From Aphanocapsa lilacina HA4352-LM1 (GTDB lineage: Bacteria; Cyanobacteriota; Cyanobacteriia; Gloeobacterales; Gloeobacteraceae): 45,041 nucleotides of DNA. The notes beneath the pieces are model-generated. The model made no database searches, was not told where the DNA came from, and saw nothing but the letters and a program-made list of their open reading frames with translations. Positions 23,807-32,707 of this stretch are shown here, piece after piece. The stretch is from NCBI GenBank assembly GCA_019359725.1, contig JAHHGR010000036.1, positions 1 to 45,041 of the forward strand, written 5' to 3'. The first letter of the stretch is position 1. Each line of letters begins with the position of its first letter. Position numbers and translations under genes: made by a program.

Positions 23807-25075
23807 ATGGAGCGGCGCGAACAAATTCTCGGTGCGGTTGAGACGCTGAACTACCGGGCCACCGTCGGCGATGTGGCGACCCGCAGTGGCCTGGAACTGA
23901 CTACCGTCCAGCAAGAACTCAACAGCCTCGCCCAGGATGGCGATGGGCACCTGCAGGTCTCCAACACCGGCGAGATTGTTTACGCTTTCGAAACGGATGT
24001 GCGCGACCGGCTGCTGCGCAAGGACCGCAACGCCAGACTCAAAGCCCTGCTCAAAAAAGCCTGGCAGGTGGCTTTCTATCTGGTGCGTATCTCTTTTGGG
24101 ATCTTGCTGGTTTTATCGCTGGTACTCATTGCCATCGGCATCTACGTCGTGTTGTCGAGCCGCGACGGCGACGGCGGCGGCGAGGGCGAAAGCCGGGGCG
24201 GCGGTGGCGGCGTGCCCAATTTCTATTGGGGCGATTTTTTCTACATCTTCTACTGGCCCCCCTACGGCTATTACGACGAGCGCCGACTCAAAGATCCTAA
24301 GGACATGGGTTTTCTGGAGAGCGTCTATTCGTTTTTGTTCGGCGACGGCAACCCGAACGCGGATCTCGAGTCGCGGCGGTGGCGGACGGTGGCGGGGGTT
24401 ATCCAGGCCAACCGGGGCGTGGTGGTGGCCGAGCAGTTGGCTCCCTATCTCGAAGCGGCCCGCGTCGACAGCGAAGACTTTGTGTTGCCGGCCCTGGTCA
24501 AGTACGACGGTGTACCTGAGGTGAGCGAGCAAGGCGAGATTGTCTACCGCTTTCCGCAGCTGCAGGTGCAGGCCGAGGAGCGCCGTCCGGCCGCCACGTT
24601 GCCGGGTTTTCTGCAGGAGAAGCGCTGGCAATTTAGCAAAGCGCCCGGCGGTAAACTAGTGCTCGCCGGTGCGCTCGGGGTCGCCAACTTTGTGGGCGCC
24701 TGGTTTTTGTACTTTCTTTTGCAATCGACCAATCTGCCGCCGGATCTGAGCTTCTTCGCCGCTTTGGCGCCGGTGCTGGTCATCTACGGCACGCTCTTTT
24801 TGCTCGTACCGGCTGTGCGCGCCGCCGTCATTGCCTGGCTCAACCGGGGTGTCGAAAGCCGCAACCGCAGCCGCTCGGGCTTCTCCCGCCACCTGCGCGA
24901 GGCGAACGCCGAGTTGCGCCGCAAACTGGCGTTCGCCCAAAGTTTCGCCGCCCAAAAAGTGCTTGGCAAAGAGGACATCATTTACACTACCGAGCAATCG
25001 GCCCTGGAGCAGCGCGACTATGAACTAGACGATCCGCGCTTTCGCTCCTTAGACGATCCGCGCACCGGGGCATAA
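23807..25075 (+). CDS. Conserved cyanobacterial membrane protein of unknown function
   Basis: 422 residues. The first 65 form a winged-helix-like region (EQILGAVETLNYRATVGDVA...VQQELNSLAQDG). A transmembrane segment follows (about 92-116, RISFGILLVLSLVLIAIGIY), then a glycine- and acid-rich loop and an aromatic stretch (NFYWGDFFYIFYWPPYGYYD). A second helix-turn-helix-like copy appears at about 190-250 (TVAGVIQANRGVVVAEQLAP). Two more membrane spans lie at about 288-345. The C-terminus is charged. Related proteins are widespread in cyanobacteria and plastids, but I cannot give a function. There is no export signal. Confidence 0.6.
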   Translation: MERREQILGAVETLNYRATVGDVATRSGLELTTVQQELNSLAQDGDGHLQVSNTGEIVYAFETDVRDRLLRKDRNARLKALLKKAWQVAFYLVRISFGILLVLSLVLIAIGIYVVLSSRDGDGGGEGESRGGGGGVPNFYWGDFFYIFYWPPYGYYDERRLKDPKDMGFLESVYSFLFGDGNPNADLESRRWRTVAGVIQANRGVVVAEQLAPYLEAARVDSEDFVLPALVKYDGVPEVSEQGEIVYRFPQLQVQAEERRPAATLPGFLQEKRWQFSKAPGGKLVLAGALGVANFVGAWFLYFLLQSTNLPPDLSFFAALAPVLVIYGTLFLLVPAVRAAVIAWLNRGVESRNRSRSGFSRHLREANAELRRKLAFAQSFAAQKVLGKEDIIYTTEQSALEQRDYELDDPRFRSLDDPRTGA

Positions 25076-25105
25076 AAAAACTGCGGGGTCAGGAGGATCC
25101 CGCAG
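25075..25105 (-). terminator. Hairpin with a T tract on the minus strand
   Basis: CTGCGGG (25081-25087) and CCCGCAG (25099-25105) form a 7-bp stem, with A6 directly to the left. This is a terminator only for minus-strand transcription, yet the adjacent gene is on the plus strand. On the plus strand the hairpin lacks a T tract but may still stabilise the 3' end. Confidence 0.45.
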
Positions 25106-25261
25106 CACTCTCCACATCATTCCTTAAATAAACTTTACCTCAATTGCGGTGGGGTTGACCAGTTTTTTGTATCCTGGGACGCAGATCTTGTGTCGGACAC
25201 GGCAGACCTGCCAAAGGACGGGCTGCTGTAAAGTAAGAAGGCTTGCGCTCAAGGCCGCCCC

Positions 25262-25795
25262 GTGGTCAGAATTTTGTACTCCGAAGAAGAGATAGCTAGA
25301 CAGGTTCAGCTGTTGGCGGGCCAGATCAGCGCCCACTACGCTCCTCTGGTATCGATTTCGTATCCGCTGGTGGTTTTGCCGGTGCTCAAGGGAGCCTTTG
25401 TCTTCAGTTCCGATCTGTTGCGGCGGGTGACGGTGCCTTTGCGGGTCGAATTTTTGCGCGCAAGCAGTTATCGCGAGGGGACTGTTTCGGGCGGCCTGGA
25501 GCTGGACATCCCGGAGACGGCCTTTTTGAGCGGTCATCATCTGCTGTTGCTCGAAGATATTGTCGACACCGGCAGGACTGCAAGCCAGATCCTGGCCACC
25601 CTCAAAGGTTGCGGCCCAGCCTCGCTGCAGATCTGCGCGCTGCTGGACAAGCCTTCGCGCCGTGTGGCGCCGGTGGAAGTCCATTTTCGGGGCTTTACGA
25701 TTGCGGACCGCTTTGTGATCGGTTATGGCATGGATCTGGCCGAGCGCTACCGCGAGTTGCCCTACGTGGGCGAACTGGAAGAATGCACCTTTTGA
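25262..25795 (+). CDS. hpt: Hypoxanthine phosphoribosyltransferase
   Basis: 177 residues from a GTG at 25262. The PRPP-binding loop LLLLEDIVDTGRTA (Glu98-Asp99) and the LPVLKGAFVFSSDLLRR block are diagnostic of 6-oxopurine phosphoribosyltransferases. The usual tail DRFVIGYGMDLAERYRELPY is present. It salvages hypoxanthine and guanine using PRPP in the cytoplasm. Its last 13 bp overlap the start of ispD, so the two are translationally coupled. Confidence 0.93.
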   Translation: MVRILYSEEEIARQVQLLAGQISAHYAPLVSISYPLVVLPVLKGAFVFSSDLLRRVTVPLRVEFLRASSYREGTVSGGLELDIPETAFLSGHHLLLLEDIVDTGRTASQILATLKGCGPASLQICALLDKPSRRVAPVEVHFRGFTIADRFVIGYGMDLAERYRELPYVGELEECTF

Positions 25796-26484
25796 TTCCC
25801 GCCGCCGGTCGCGGCAGCCGCATGGGCGCAGACGGCAACAAGCTGCTCTTGCCGCTGTTGGGCCGGCCGCTTCTGGCCTGGACGCTCGCAGCAGCGGCAC
25901 AAGCCCCTTCAACCGGCTGGATAGGCATCGTCGGCCAGCCGATAGACGAAGAAGCGATCCGATTACTGGTGGAGAGGCTGGGTCTGCGGGTGCCGGTGCA
26001 CTGGATCGAAGGGGGCGAGACCCGCCAGCAGTCGGTCTACCAAGGGTTGCTGGCGCTTCCTGCAGAAGCGCAGCAGGTACTCATCCACGACGGAGCGCGC
26101 TGTCTGGCAAGCCCGGCCCTTTTCGAGCGCTGTGGCGCCGCACTGGCTGAATTTTCTGCCATCGTCGCCGCTGTGCCGGTCAAGGACACCATCAAACAGG
26201 TCTACCCCCACAGCCATCGGGTAGAGAAGACCATTGCCCGCGAGCGGCTCTGGGCGGCCCAGACGCCCCAGGGTGGCAAGGTCGGGACGCTGAAGGCCGC
26301 CCACGCCTGGGCCGCGGCCCAGGCGGTCGCCGTCACCGACGACGCGGCGCTGTGCGAACTGCGCGGCGAGCCGGTGCAGGTCGTTCTCGGCGAGCAGACC
26401 AATCTCAAGATCACCACGCCTGCAGATCTGTTCGTGGCCGAGGCTATCTTGAAAACACAGTTGCGCCAGGATCCCAGCCCATGA
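25783..26484 (+). CDS. ispD: 2-C-methyl-D-erythritol 4-phosphate cytidylyltransferase
   Basis: 233 residues; the ATG at 25783 is fixed by the conserved start LLIPAAGRGSRMGADGNKLL, the CTP-binding loop. Further family blocks are QQVLIHDGARCLASPALFER, IVAAVPVKDTIK, TPQGGKVGTLKAAH, TDDAAL and EQTNLKITTPADL. It makes CDP-ME in the MEP isoprenoid pathway, which feeds carotenoid and chlorophyll side chains. It overlaps hpt by 13 bp and the next gene by 4 bp (ATGA). Confidence 0.95.
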   Translation: MHLLIPAAGRGSRMGADGNKLLLPLLGRPLLAWTLAAAAQAPSTGWIGIVGQPIDEEAIRLLVERLGLRVPVHWIEGGETRQQSVYQGLLALPAEAQQVLIHDGARCLASPALFERCGAALAEFSAIVAAVPVKDTIKQVYPHSHRVEKTIARERLWAAQTPQGGKVGTLKAAHAWAAAQAVAVTDDAALCELRGEPVQVVLGEQTNLKITTPADLFVAEAILKTQLRQDPSP

Positions 26485-27158
26485 GCGAACTGCCCCGCAC
26501 CCTCGATGAGACCCTCGACCAGTGCCGCCAGGCCCTCGCAGCCGCCCTGGCCGGCGGCAAGACCCGCGCCCAGATCGACATCAAAGTGCCCGGTCTCGAC
26601 GTGCTTGTCCTCGTGCCGGGGCTCGCCCCCGTGCTGGGGGAGTCCGGGTGGGCGGCGGCTTTTGCCGATCCGGGCGCGGCGGCTCTGGCCCGCCGCCGGT
26701 TGGGGGCGGTGGGCTACGAGCTGCGGGGCCTCAGCGAACTGAAGCTGCGCGGCGGCGAGCGCTCCGCAGTGCTCGCCGTTGAACCGAGTGCCATCGAAGT
26801 CGAGACGGTCGAACTGATCGCCGCACGCACGGAGGGCAGGCCCTTTATTTTGCTCAATTCGCGCCTGCAGGAGGCGGGGGTGGTGGGTATCGGCCTGGCG
26901 GGCCGGCAGTTGCGCGACCGGTTCCTCTCGACCTTCGAGATGGCCTACGCCGTCCAGCCTTTTGAAGGGGGCAGCCTCTACCGGGCCTACCCGGGGCCGT
27001 GGCAGCTCTGGCGCGAAACCCGCGAGGGCGATTACACCAAAGTCGGCGAGTTCGAGACGCGCCCGCTGGGCGAAGACATCGACCGCGCCCTTTACCCCAA
27101 AAAAGGCGAAGCCCTGCTCGACGGACTGCGGCGCTTCCTACGCGCCCTGGGTCGGTAA
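26481..27158 (+). CDS. DUF1995 protein
   Basis: 225 residues from the ATG overlapping the ispD stop. The helical start LDETLDQCRQALAAALAGGK, the central ELKLRGGERSAVLAVEPSAIEV and the RPFILLNSRLQEAGVVGIGL block match DUF1995, a family confined largely to cyanobacteria and plastids; plant members affect photosystem II accumulation. The C-terminal part (VQPFEGGSLYRAYPGPWQLW) is also typical. No catalytic residues are known. It is the last gene of the hpt-ispD unit. Confidence 0.75.
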   Translation: MSELPRTLDETLDQCRQALAAALAGGKTRAQIDIKVPGLDVLVLVPGLAPVLGESGWAAAFADPGAAALARRRLGAVGYELRGLSELKLRGGERSAVLAVEPSAIEVETVELIAARTEGRPFILLNSRLQEAGVVGIGLAGRQLRDRFLSTFEMAYAVQPFEGGSLYRAYPGPWQLWRETREGDYTKVGEFETRPLGEDIDRALYPKKGEALLDGLRRFLRALGR

Positions 27159-27164
27159 AGTTAC

Positions 27165-27281
27165 TCAGGCGGGCGTTTTCGTCGTGTCCTGGGGAGAAAT
27201 AATACCCACCAGCAGAACCAGCGGTACCATTGCAAGCAAAAGCAGTGCCACGGCGGGCACCGAAAAAATACTGAAGGGCAT
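27165..27281 (-). CDS. 38-residue single-span membrane ORF, possible small photosystem subunit
   Basis: An ATG at 27281 opens a 38-codon frame ending at TGA 27165-27167. The product has one hydrophobic span (VPAVALLLLAMVPLVLLVGI) and a polar end SPQDTTKT. Length, a Pro inside the span and the S-x-x-D after it resemble PsbX (and less closely PsbM). The match is by eye and weak. There is only a poor ribosome-binding site. A candidate promoter is at 27381-27410 on the same strand. The ORF lies antisense in the gap between DUF1995 and crtI, a neighbourhood of photosynthesis genes. Confidence 0.35.
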   Translation of the reverse strand: MPFSIFSVPAVALLLLAMVPLVLLVGIISPQDTTKTPA

Positions 27282-27380
27282 TGAGAAATCCGTAAATAGC
27301 AGGTTTGACTGTGCTGTGTCCTTGCTTTTCCAGCAGGTGCATCAGTACAGCAAGTTCGAGACCGCAGGACGGCCCCAAAA

Positions 27381-27410
27381 ATATTCACTCAATCGGGAAT
27401 GTCCTGTCAA
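27381..27410 (-). promoter_or_regulatory. Candidate minus-strand promoter for the 38-residue ORF
   Basis: A perfect TTGACA reads on the minus strand at 27410-27405, followed after 17-18 bp by a TGAATATT stretch that can serve as a poor -10. It would give a leader of roughly 95 nt before the ATG at 27281. The remaining gap up to crtI (27411-27499) shows nothing else convincing. Confidence 0.3.
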
Positions 27411-27499
27411 GTACCTGCCTCGTCCGTTTGAGTCGCTCCCCGTTCAAAGGTGGGGTGTTACGATCTGTAATCAACTGTCGGAAGCGCAAGGGAGCAGCT

Positions 27500-29137
27500 T
27501 TGAAGCGCAAGCAGGCTATTGTCATCGGTGCGGGTGTGGGCGGACTTTCACTTGGAATCCGTCTGCAGAGCCTCGGGTTCGACACGACCATCTTCGAGAA
27601 GCTGGACGGACCGGGCGGGCGGGCCTACGTGCACCGCGCCGAGGGGTTTACCTTCGACATGGGGCCAACGGTGATCACCGTGCCCCACTTTATCGAGGAA
27701 CTATTTGCTCTCGAACAGGACAGGCCCGCCCTCGACAGGCCGGACTTCCCGGCGGCGGTCCTGGGTCCAGATGCCCGGATCACCTCGGGGGTGAGCGGCG
27801 GACCGGCGACATCGCAGTACGTCAAAATTATTCCGATTTTGCCTTTTTACCGCATTTACTTTGACGACGGGACGTACTTCGATTACGACGGCGACCCGGT
27901 TCGCACCCGCGAGCAGATCCGCGCCCTTGCTCCTGAGGATCTCGAAGGTTACGAGCGCTTCCACCGCGACGCGCGGGCCATCTTCGAGCGCGGATTTCTG
28001 GAGTTGGGTTTTACCTACTTTCGCGATGTACCTTCGATGCTGCGCATCGCCCCGGATCTGGTGAAGCTGGATGCGGTGCGGCCGCTGTTTTCGTTCGTAA
28101 AGCGCTACTTCAAAAGCGACAAGCTCCGGCAGGTCTTCAGCTTTGAGCCCTTGCTGGTGGGTGGCAACCCGCTCGCGGTGCCCGCCATCTACGCGATGAT
28201 CCATTTTGTCGAGAAGACCTGGGGCATCCACTTCGCCATGGGCGGCACGGGGGCGCTCGTGCGCGGCTTCGTGGGCAAATTCGAAGAACTGGGTGGGACG
28301 ATGCGCTATGGGAGCGAAGTTGCCCGCATCGAAGTCGAAGGCAGCGGCAAGAATCGCCGGGCCACCGCTGTCGTGCTCGCGGACGGCAGCCGCCATCCGG
28401 CGGACCTCGTCGCTTCCAACGGCGATTACGTCAACACCTATCTGAAACTCATCGACCGCGCCTACCGGCCGAGCCACCCGGACGTGCGCCTGAAGCTTGC
28501 GCGCCAGTCGATGTCGCTGTTGGTCGTCTACTTCGGCTTCCGCTCAGACGGGCTGGATCTGGATCTCAGGCACCACAACATCATCCTCGGTCCGCGCTAC
28601 GAGGAATTGCTCAAGGACATCTTCGGCCGGAAGATCCTGGCGGAGGACTTCTCGCAGTACCTGCACATTCCTTCGGTTACCGACCCGAGCCTGGCGCCGC
28701 CGGGGCACCACTGCGCCTATACCCTCGTACCCGTCCCCCACAACGGCAGCGGCCTCAACTGGTCGAAACTCGCCGATCCTTTCGTAGAACGGGTGCTGCG
28801 CTTTTTGGACGAGCGTGGGTATATCCCGGGGCTTGGCGAGCGGCTCGTCTACAAGAGCTTCATCACCCCCGACTACTTCGAGCACACGCTCAACAGCCGG
28901 CTGGGCAACGGTTTTGGCATCGAGCCGGTGCTGTGGCAGTCGGCGTACTTTCGCCCCCACAACAAAAGTGAAGACATCGCTAACTTTTACTTAGTCGGCG
29001 CCAACACCCAACCCGGCGGCGGTACCCCGGCGGTGATGATGTCCGCCAAGATGACGGCACGGGAGATCGCCCGCGACTTCGATATTCCCTTGGATGTCGT
29101 GGATAGACTGCAGGTGCGCGGGACGGTCGCGAAGTAG
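27500..29137 (+). CDS. crtI: Bacterial-type phytoene desaturase
   Basis: 545 residues from a TTG at 27500, with AAGGGAG just upstream; no ATG fits. The FAD-binding start is [20 protein letters not shown] (residues 6-25), then [13 protein letters not shown] and [11 protein letters not shown] as in CrtI. C-terminal [20 protein letters not shown] is the second dinucleotide-binding signature of the family. An insertion of about 30 residues (roughly 72-106) precedes [15 protein letters not shown]. It converts phytoene to lycopene at the membrane. Most cyanobacteria use the plant-type CrtP/CrtQ/CrtH set; a CrtI enzyme is a known Gloeobacter trait. A CrtO-type oxygenase is a less likely alternative. 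Confidence 0.9.
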   Translation: MKRKQAIVIGAGVGGLSLGIRLQSLGFDTTIFEKLDGPGGRAYVHRAEGFTFDMGPTVITVPHFIEELFALEQDRPALDRPDFPAAVLGPDARITSGVSGGPATSQYVKIIPILPFYRIYFDDGTYFDYDGDPVRTREQIRALAPEDLEGYERFHRDARAIFERGFLELGFTYFRDVPSMLRIAPDLVKLDAVRPLFSFVKRYFKSDKLRQVFSFEPLLVGGNPLAVPAIYAMIHFVEKTWGIHFAMGGTGALVRGFVGKFEELGGTMRYGSEVARIEVEGSGKNRRATAVVLADGSRHPADLVASNGDYVNTYLKLIDRAYRPSHPDVRLKLARQSMSLLVVYFGFRSDGLDLDLRHHNIILGPRYEELLKDIFGRKILAEDFSQYLHIPSVTDPSLAPPGHHCAYTLVPVPHNGSGLNWSKLADPFVERVLRFLDERGYIPGLGERLVYKSFITPDYFEHTLNSRLGNGFGIEPVLWQSAYFRPHNKSEDIANFYLVGANTQPGGGTPAVMMSAKMTAREIARDFDIPLDVVDRLQVRGTVAK

Positions 29138-29201
29138 GTCGGCTGGGTATATTACTGGAAGCGCCTATCGGCGCAAGACACGCGAAGCGGGGAGGAGCAG
29201 C

Positions 29202-29696
29202 ATGACTTCCAAAGCGGATTTTTCAGCCGGGGAGTGGCGCCTGTTGCGGGAGACGCCCCTCAGCATCGGGGCAGCGGTGATGGTGGCGGACACCGCAAGC
29301 GGTTTTTTCGGCATGCTCCAGGAGGGCGTGGCCCTTGCCATGGGCGCGATTGCCTGCGCCGCCGATTTTCCCGACAACAACATCATCCAAAGCATCCTGT
29401 CCGAGGAAAAGCAACTGGACACCAAGCCCCGCCTCGACAGCCCCGAAGCGCGTACCCAATTCAAAGCCGAGACGATCGATCTGTGCCGCCAAAGCGTCGC
29501 CCTGCTCGCCGAAAAAGCGACTCCTCAGGAAGCCGAGGAGTACCGCCGCTGGCTCGTGGCCATCGCCCGCAAGGTGGCCGAGGCCGCCAAAGAAGGCGGT
29601 TTTTTGGGCATCGGCGGCCAGCGGGTGAGCGAAGCGGAGGCGGCCTATTTGACGCAAATCGATACTGCCCTCGGCGTGGGGACGCAGGCCGGTTGA
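29202..29696 (+). CDS. Conserved hypothetical protein
   Basis: 164 residues, ATG at 29202 with a strong GGAGGAG at 29191-29197. The protein is mostly helical: FSAGEWRLLRETPLSIGAAV, then a long charged helix (QEAEEYRRWLVAIARKVAEA) and a GGFLGIGGQRVSEAEAAYL tail. The last block, a small glycine turn before a helix that starts with VSEAE, recurs in cyanobacterial proteins of this size, but I cannot name the family. No signal peptide or membrane span is certain. Its stop is directly followed by the mutT start, so the two are one unit with chlD. Confidence 0.6.
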   Translation: MTSKADFSAGEWRLLRETPLSIGAAVMVADTASGFFGMLQEGVALAMGAIACAADFPDNNIIQSILSEEKQLDTKPRLDSPEARTQFKAETIDLCRQSVALLAEKATPQEAEEYRRWLVAIARKVAEAAKEGGFLGIGGQRVSEAEAAYLTQIDTALGVGTQAG

Positions 29697-30089
29697 ATGC
29701 CCAAAGCAATTGCCATTGGCATTGTGTGCTTCGCAGGCAAAGTACTCATCGATCGCAGGCCTGCGGACGCGGCGCTGGGTGGGCTGTGGGAGTTTCCCGG
29801 CGGCAAAATCCTCCCCGGAGAGACACCTGAGGCGTGCGTGGCCCGCGAGGTGCTGGAGGAAGTGGGGCTTACCGTAACCGTGGGCGAACTGCTGGCTATT
29901 CTGGAGCACGACTACTCCGATTTTCTCGTCCGCATCCGCGCCTACCTGTGCCACAGTGAGAGCGACGCCGCCCGGGCGATCGCCTGCGATGCCGTCGAGT
30001 GGGTGGAGCCGCGGGAACTGGACGGCTACCCGTTTCCGGCGGCCAATGCCCCGCTCATCTCGCTGATTCAGAAGCGCCTTTGCCCATGA
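29697..30089 (+). CDS. mutT: MutT-type Nudix hydrolase (8-oxo-dGTP diphosphatase)
   Basis: 130 residues; the ATG follows the upstream TGA with no gap. The complete Nudix box GX5EX7REXXEEXG is seen in [18 protein letters not shown], preceded by [12 protein letters not shown], which marks the MutT branch. The [15 protein letters not shown] strand fits as well. It hydrolyses oxidised nucleotides to prevent misincorporation; a MutY-like or other Nudix specificity is possible. It overlaps chlD by 4 bp (ATGA). Confidence 0.85.
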   Translation: MPKAIAIGIVCFAGKVLIDRRPADAALGGLWEFPGGKILPGETPEACVAREVLEEVGLTVTVGELLAILEHDYSDFLVRIRAYLCHSESDAARAIACDAVEWVEPRELDGYPFPAANAPLISLIQKRLCP

Positions 30090-32089
30090 CTGCCTCCTCT
30101 GTGCCCCTTGCCTTTCCGATCACCGCCGTCGTCGCCCAGGAGGCGATCAAACTCGCGCTGCTATTGGCTGTCACCGATCCGGGATTGGGGGGTGTCGCCA
30201 TCAGCGGCCGGCGCGGCACGGCCAAATCGGTAATGGCCCGGGGTATTCATGCCCTACTGCCGCCCATCGAAGTGATCGCCAGTTGCCCGGCCAACGACGA
30301 TCCTGAGCAGCCCGAATCCTGGTGCGACCACTGCCGCCGCCTCTACGCCGAACGGGAGCCCCAGCGGGCGATGCGGCCGGTGCCCTTTGTACAGGTGCCG
30401 CTCGGGGCCACCGAGGACCGGGTGATCGGCACCGTCGATCTCGAAAAATCGATGCGTCTGGGCGAACCCGTCTTTCAGCCGGGGCTGCTCGCCGAGGCGA
30501 ATCGGGGCATCCTCTACGTCGACGAGATCAACCTGCTCGACAACCAGATCGCCAATTTGTTACTCACGACCTTCAGCGAAGGCATCAACCGCGTCGAGCG
30601 CGAGGGTCTCAGCTTTGAGCATCCCTGCGCAATGGTGTTGCTCGCCACGTTCAACCCTGAAGAGGGCGAACTGCGCGAACACCTGCTCGATCGCATCGCC
30701 ATCTGCCTGCCTGCCGAGGCGCAGTTGAGTCTGGAGGACCGCCTCGCAGTGGTGGACCAGGCGCGCGGGTACGCCCGCGATCCGGCGGCCTTTGTGGCCG
30801 CTCACCGCAGCGAGATCGAAGAATTGCAGACGCAGATCGTCCTTGCCCGCCAGCGTCTCGCGGAAGTGACCATCGAACCTGAGCAGATTGCCTACCTGGT
30901 CGAAGAAGCCGTGCGCGGCGAGGTAGAGGGCCACCGGGCGGAACTGTTTGCCGTCCGGGCGGCAAAGGTGCACTGCGCCCTCGATGGCCGCACCCGCGTC
31001 AATGCCGAGGACTTGCGCCGGGCGGTCGAACTGGTGATTATTCCGCGCTCGACGGTGATCCCCTCGGAGGAGCCCCCACCGCCACCCCCACCGCCGCCCC
31101 CTCCCGACGAGCAGGAGCAGGACGAGGACGAGCGGCAGGACGACGACCCCCAGGAAAACGACAACGAACCGGAGGATCAGGAGGCGCCCCCGAGCCTGCC
31201 CGAGGATTTTGTCTTCGACGCCGAAGGAGTCATTCTCGATCCGCAGCTGTTGGCCTTTGCCCAGACGGTACGGCGCAAGAGCAAATCCGGGGCGCGCACC
31301 AAGATTTATTCCGACTCGCGCGGCCGCTACATCAAGCCGATCTTGCCCCGGGGCCGGGTGAACCGCATCGCCGTGGACGCCACCCTGCGCGCCGCCGCGC
31401 CGCACCAGAAAGCCCGCCGCGAGCGCGATCCCGGCAGGCGGGTGATCGTCGAGGCAGCCGATGTGCGCGCCAAGCGCCTGGCGCGCAAGGCCGGGGCGCT
31501 CATCACCTTCGTGGTCGATGCGAGCGGTTCGATGGCCCTCAATCGGATGCGCTCGGCCAAAGGTGCCGTGTTGAAGCTGCTCACCGAGGCGTATCAAAAC
31601 CGCGACAAGGTGGCGCTCGTCCCCTTTCGCGGTGAAAAAGCCGACGTGTTGCTGCCGCCCACCCGCTCGATCGCCCAGGCGCGCAGGCGTCTGGAGTCAT
31701 TACCCTGCGGTGGCGGATCGCCGTTGGCCCACGCCCTGAGCCAGGCGATCCGCCTGGGAGTGAACGCCCAGAGCGCCGGCGACGTCGGCCAGGTGATCAT
31801 CGTGGCGATCACCGACGGCCGGGGCAACATTCCCCTCGCCCGCTCCCTGGGCGAACCGCCGACGGACGACAAACCCGACATCAAAGCCGAACTGCTCGCC
31901 CTCGCCGGCCGCATCGGCGCCCTCGGTTTCAAGCTGCTGGTGATCGACACCGAAAACCGCTTCGTCTCCACCGGTTTTGCCAAAGAACTGGCCACCCAGG
32001 CGGGCGGGCGCTACTTCTACCTGCCCCGCGCGAGTGAGCAGACTCTGGCACGGGCGACGCAGGATGCGATTGCGGAATTGCGGGATTGA
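30086..32089 (+). CDS. chlD: Magnesium chelatase subunit D
   Basis: 667 residues. The AAA+ domain begins with GRRGTAKS at 41-48 and has [12 protein letters not shown] and [18 protein letters not shown] as in ChlI/ChlD. A linker with eleven consecutive Pro codons (about 331-341) is followed by an acidic run (about 342-370). The C-terminal integrin-I domain has the metal site DASGSM (about 476) and [18 protein letters not shown]. With ChlI and ChlH it inserts Mg2+ into protoporphyrin IX, the first step of chlorophyll synthesis. The start overlaps the mutT stop. ChlI alone is excluded by length and by the I domain. Confidence 0.95.
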   Translation: MTASSVPLAFPITAVVAQEAIKLALLLAVTDPGLGGVAISGRRGTAKSVMARGIHALLPPIEVIASCPANDDPEQPESWCDHCRRLYAEREPQRAMRPVPFVQVPLGATEDRVIGTVDLEKSMRLGEPVFQPGLLAEANRGILYVDEINLLDNQIANLLLTTFSEGINRVEREGLSFEHPCAMVLLATFNPEEGELREHLLDRIAICLPAEAQLSLEDRLAVVDQARGYARDPAAFVAAHRSEIEELQTQIVLARQRLAEVTIEPEQIAYLVEEAVRGEVEGHRAELFAVRAAKVHCALDGRTRVNAEDLRRAVELVIIPRSTVIPSEEPPPPPPPPPPPDEQEQDEDERQDDDPQENDNEPEDQEAPPSLPEDFVFDAEGVILDPQLLAFAQTVRRKSKSGARTKIYSDSRGRYIKPILPRGRVNRIAVDATLRAAAPHQKARRERDPGRRVIVEAADVRAKRLARKAGALITFVVDASGSMALNRMRSAKGAVLKLLTEAYQNRDKVALVPFRGEKADVLLPPTRSIAQARRRLESLPCGGGSPLAHALSQAIRLGVNAQSAGDVGQVIIVAITDGRGNIPLARSLGEPPTDDKPDIKAELLALAGRIGALGFKLLVIDTENRFVSTGFAKELATQAGGRYFYLPRASEQTLARATQDAIAELRD

Positions 32090-32090
32090 C

Positions 32091-32134
32091 CAGGTGCCAG
32101 GGGGCAGTAAGTTCGTCCTGCCCCCTGGCACCTG
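32091..32134. repeat. Intergenic palindrome (copy B), perfect 17-bp stem
   Basis: CAGGTGCCAGGGGGCAG (32091-32107) and its exact reverse complement (32118-32134) enclose the 10-nt loop TAAGTTCGTC. It lies one base after the chlD stop. Arms and loop resemble the palindrome at 12637-12678 (shared CAG-TAAGT and GGCACCTG). There is no T tract; it may protect the transcript end or mark a repeat family. Confidence 0.65.
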
Positions 32135-32357
32135 CTTCAAGGATTGCTACAGGTCTGCAACTGCTTTGGTGACCGCCAGAAAATGGCCCAGGATGGGCGA
32201 AGCGTTGTCCTGGTGCCAGGCGGCGGCCAGGACCAGCCTCGCAGCCGCAGCCGCCAGCGGCCGACAAGTCATCTTGAGCGCACAGGATTCACCATCGCGG
32301 TCCCGCGGGGTCCCCATACCCTCGCCCTGGTGCGCTGAAGTCCCATCAGCTCAGAAT
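32135..32357. other. Intergenic stretch without a recognised gene
   Basis: A short plus-strand frame (32144-32338) has no ribosome-binding site, and its product is rich in Arg, Ser and Gln. Its last residues, GFTIAVPRGPHTLALV, look protein-like and could be a relic of a beta-sandwich domain. I see nothing functional here with confidence. Confidence 0.4.
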
Positions 32358-32416
32358 CTACAGCTCGAACAGGCGCTCGGCGGACCAGACGGCGGCGACG
32401 GCGAGTGAGGGCACCG
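32358..32416 (-). pseudogene. Relic of a hupE/ureJ-like 3' end
   Basis: The minus strand encodes PSLAVAAVWSAERLFEL-stop (TAG at 32358-32360), resembling the end of the intact HupE protein (AVAGIAAVWLAERLFDWQ) encoded at 33137-34279. At DNA level the best 34 bp agree at about 28 positions with 33154-33187. The toxin-antitoxin pair lies exactly between this relic and the intact hupE. Confidence 0.55.
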
Positions 32417-32423
32417 GGCTAAG

Positions 32424-32445
32424 ATGTGGCTACATAGGGTCACAT
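32424..32445 (+). promoter_or_regulatory. Possible operator upstream of the antitoxin
   Basis: ATGTG and CACAT are arranged as an inverted repeat across 22 bp (32424-32428 and 32441-32445), 13 bp before the antitoxin ATG. Phd-type antitoxins repress their own promoters by binding such sites. The repeat is short, so this is tentative. Confidence 0.25.
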
Positions 32446-32457
32446 ACGGTGCGAACC

Positions 32458-32706
32458 ATGAAACTGATAGGTGTCCGGGAGTTTAGGGACAGGGTAAGCC
32501 ATTACCTTGCCTGCGGGGAAGTACTGGGTGTTCAAAACCATGGCAGGCTCGTAGGGGTTTTTATTCCTTTGCGTGCGCCGGACAACGACAAGGTGGAGCA
32601 AGCTGCGGAGCGCCTGGCTGCGGTGATGCGCCAGGCAGTCAAGGAGACGGGGATGAGCGAGGACGAAATCGCTGGTCTATCTGATCTGTCGAAAGGCTTC
32701 GTTTAG
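32458..32706 (+). CDS. Phd/YefM-like antitoxin
   Basis: 82 residues from the ATG at 32458; a GTG nine bases upstream is an alternative start. The N-terminal KLIGVREFRDRVSHYLACGE followed by VLGVQNHGRLVGVFIP is the DNA-binding fold of the Phd/YefM family. The charged C-terminal half (VEQAAERLAAVMRQAVKETG, then SEDEIAGLSDL) is the toxin-binding tail. It lies one base upstream of the PIN toxin start and should neutralise the toxin and repress the operon. Confidence 0.8.
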   Translation: MKLIGVREFRDRVSHYLACGEVLGVQNHGRLVGVFIPLRAPDNDKVEQAAERLAAVMRQAVKETGMSEDEIAGLSDLSKGFV

Positions 32707-32707
32707 G

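Noticed and set aside
31070..31170. Proline and acidic codon run in chlD as a possible frameshift or repeat expansion
   Set aside because: A poly-Pro and acidic linker between the AAA+ and integrin-I domains is a normal ChlD feature and the frame continues correctly.
32144..32338. 64-codon plus-strand frame after chlD
   Set aside because: No ribosome-binding site, low-complexity product, no recognised family; described as intergenic.
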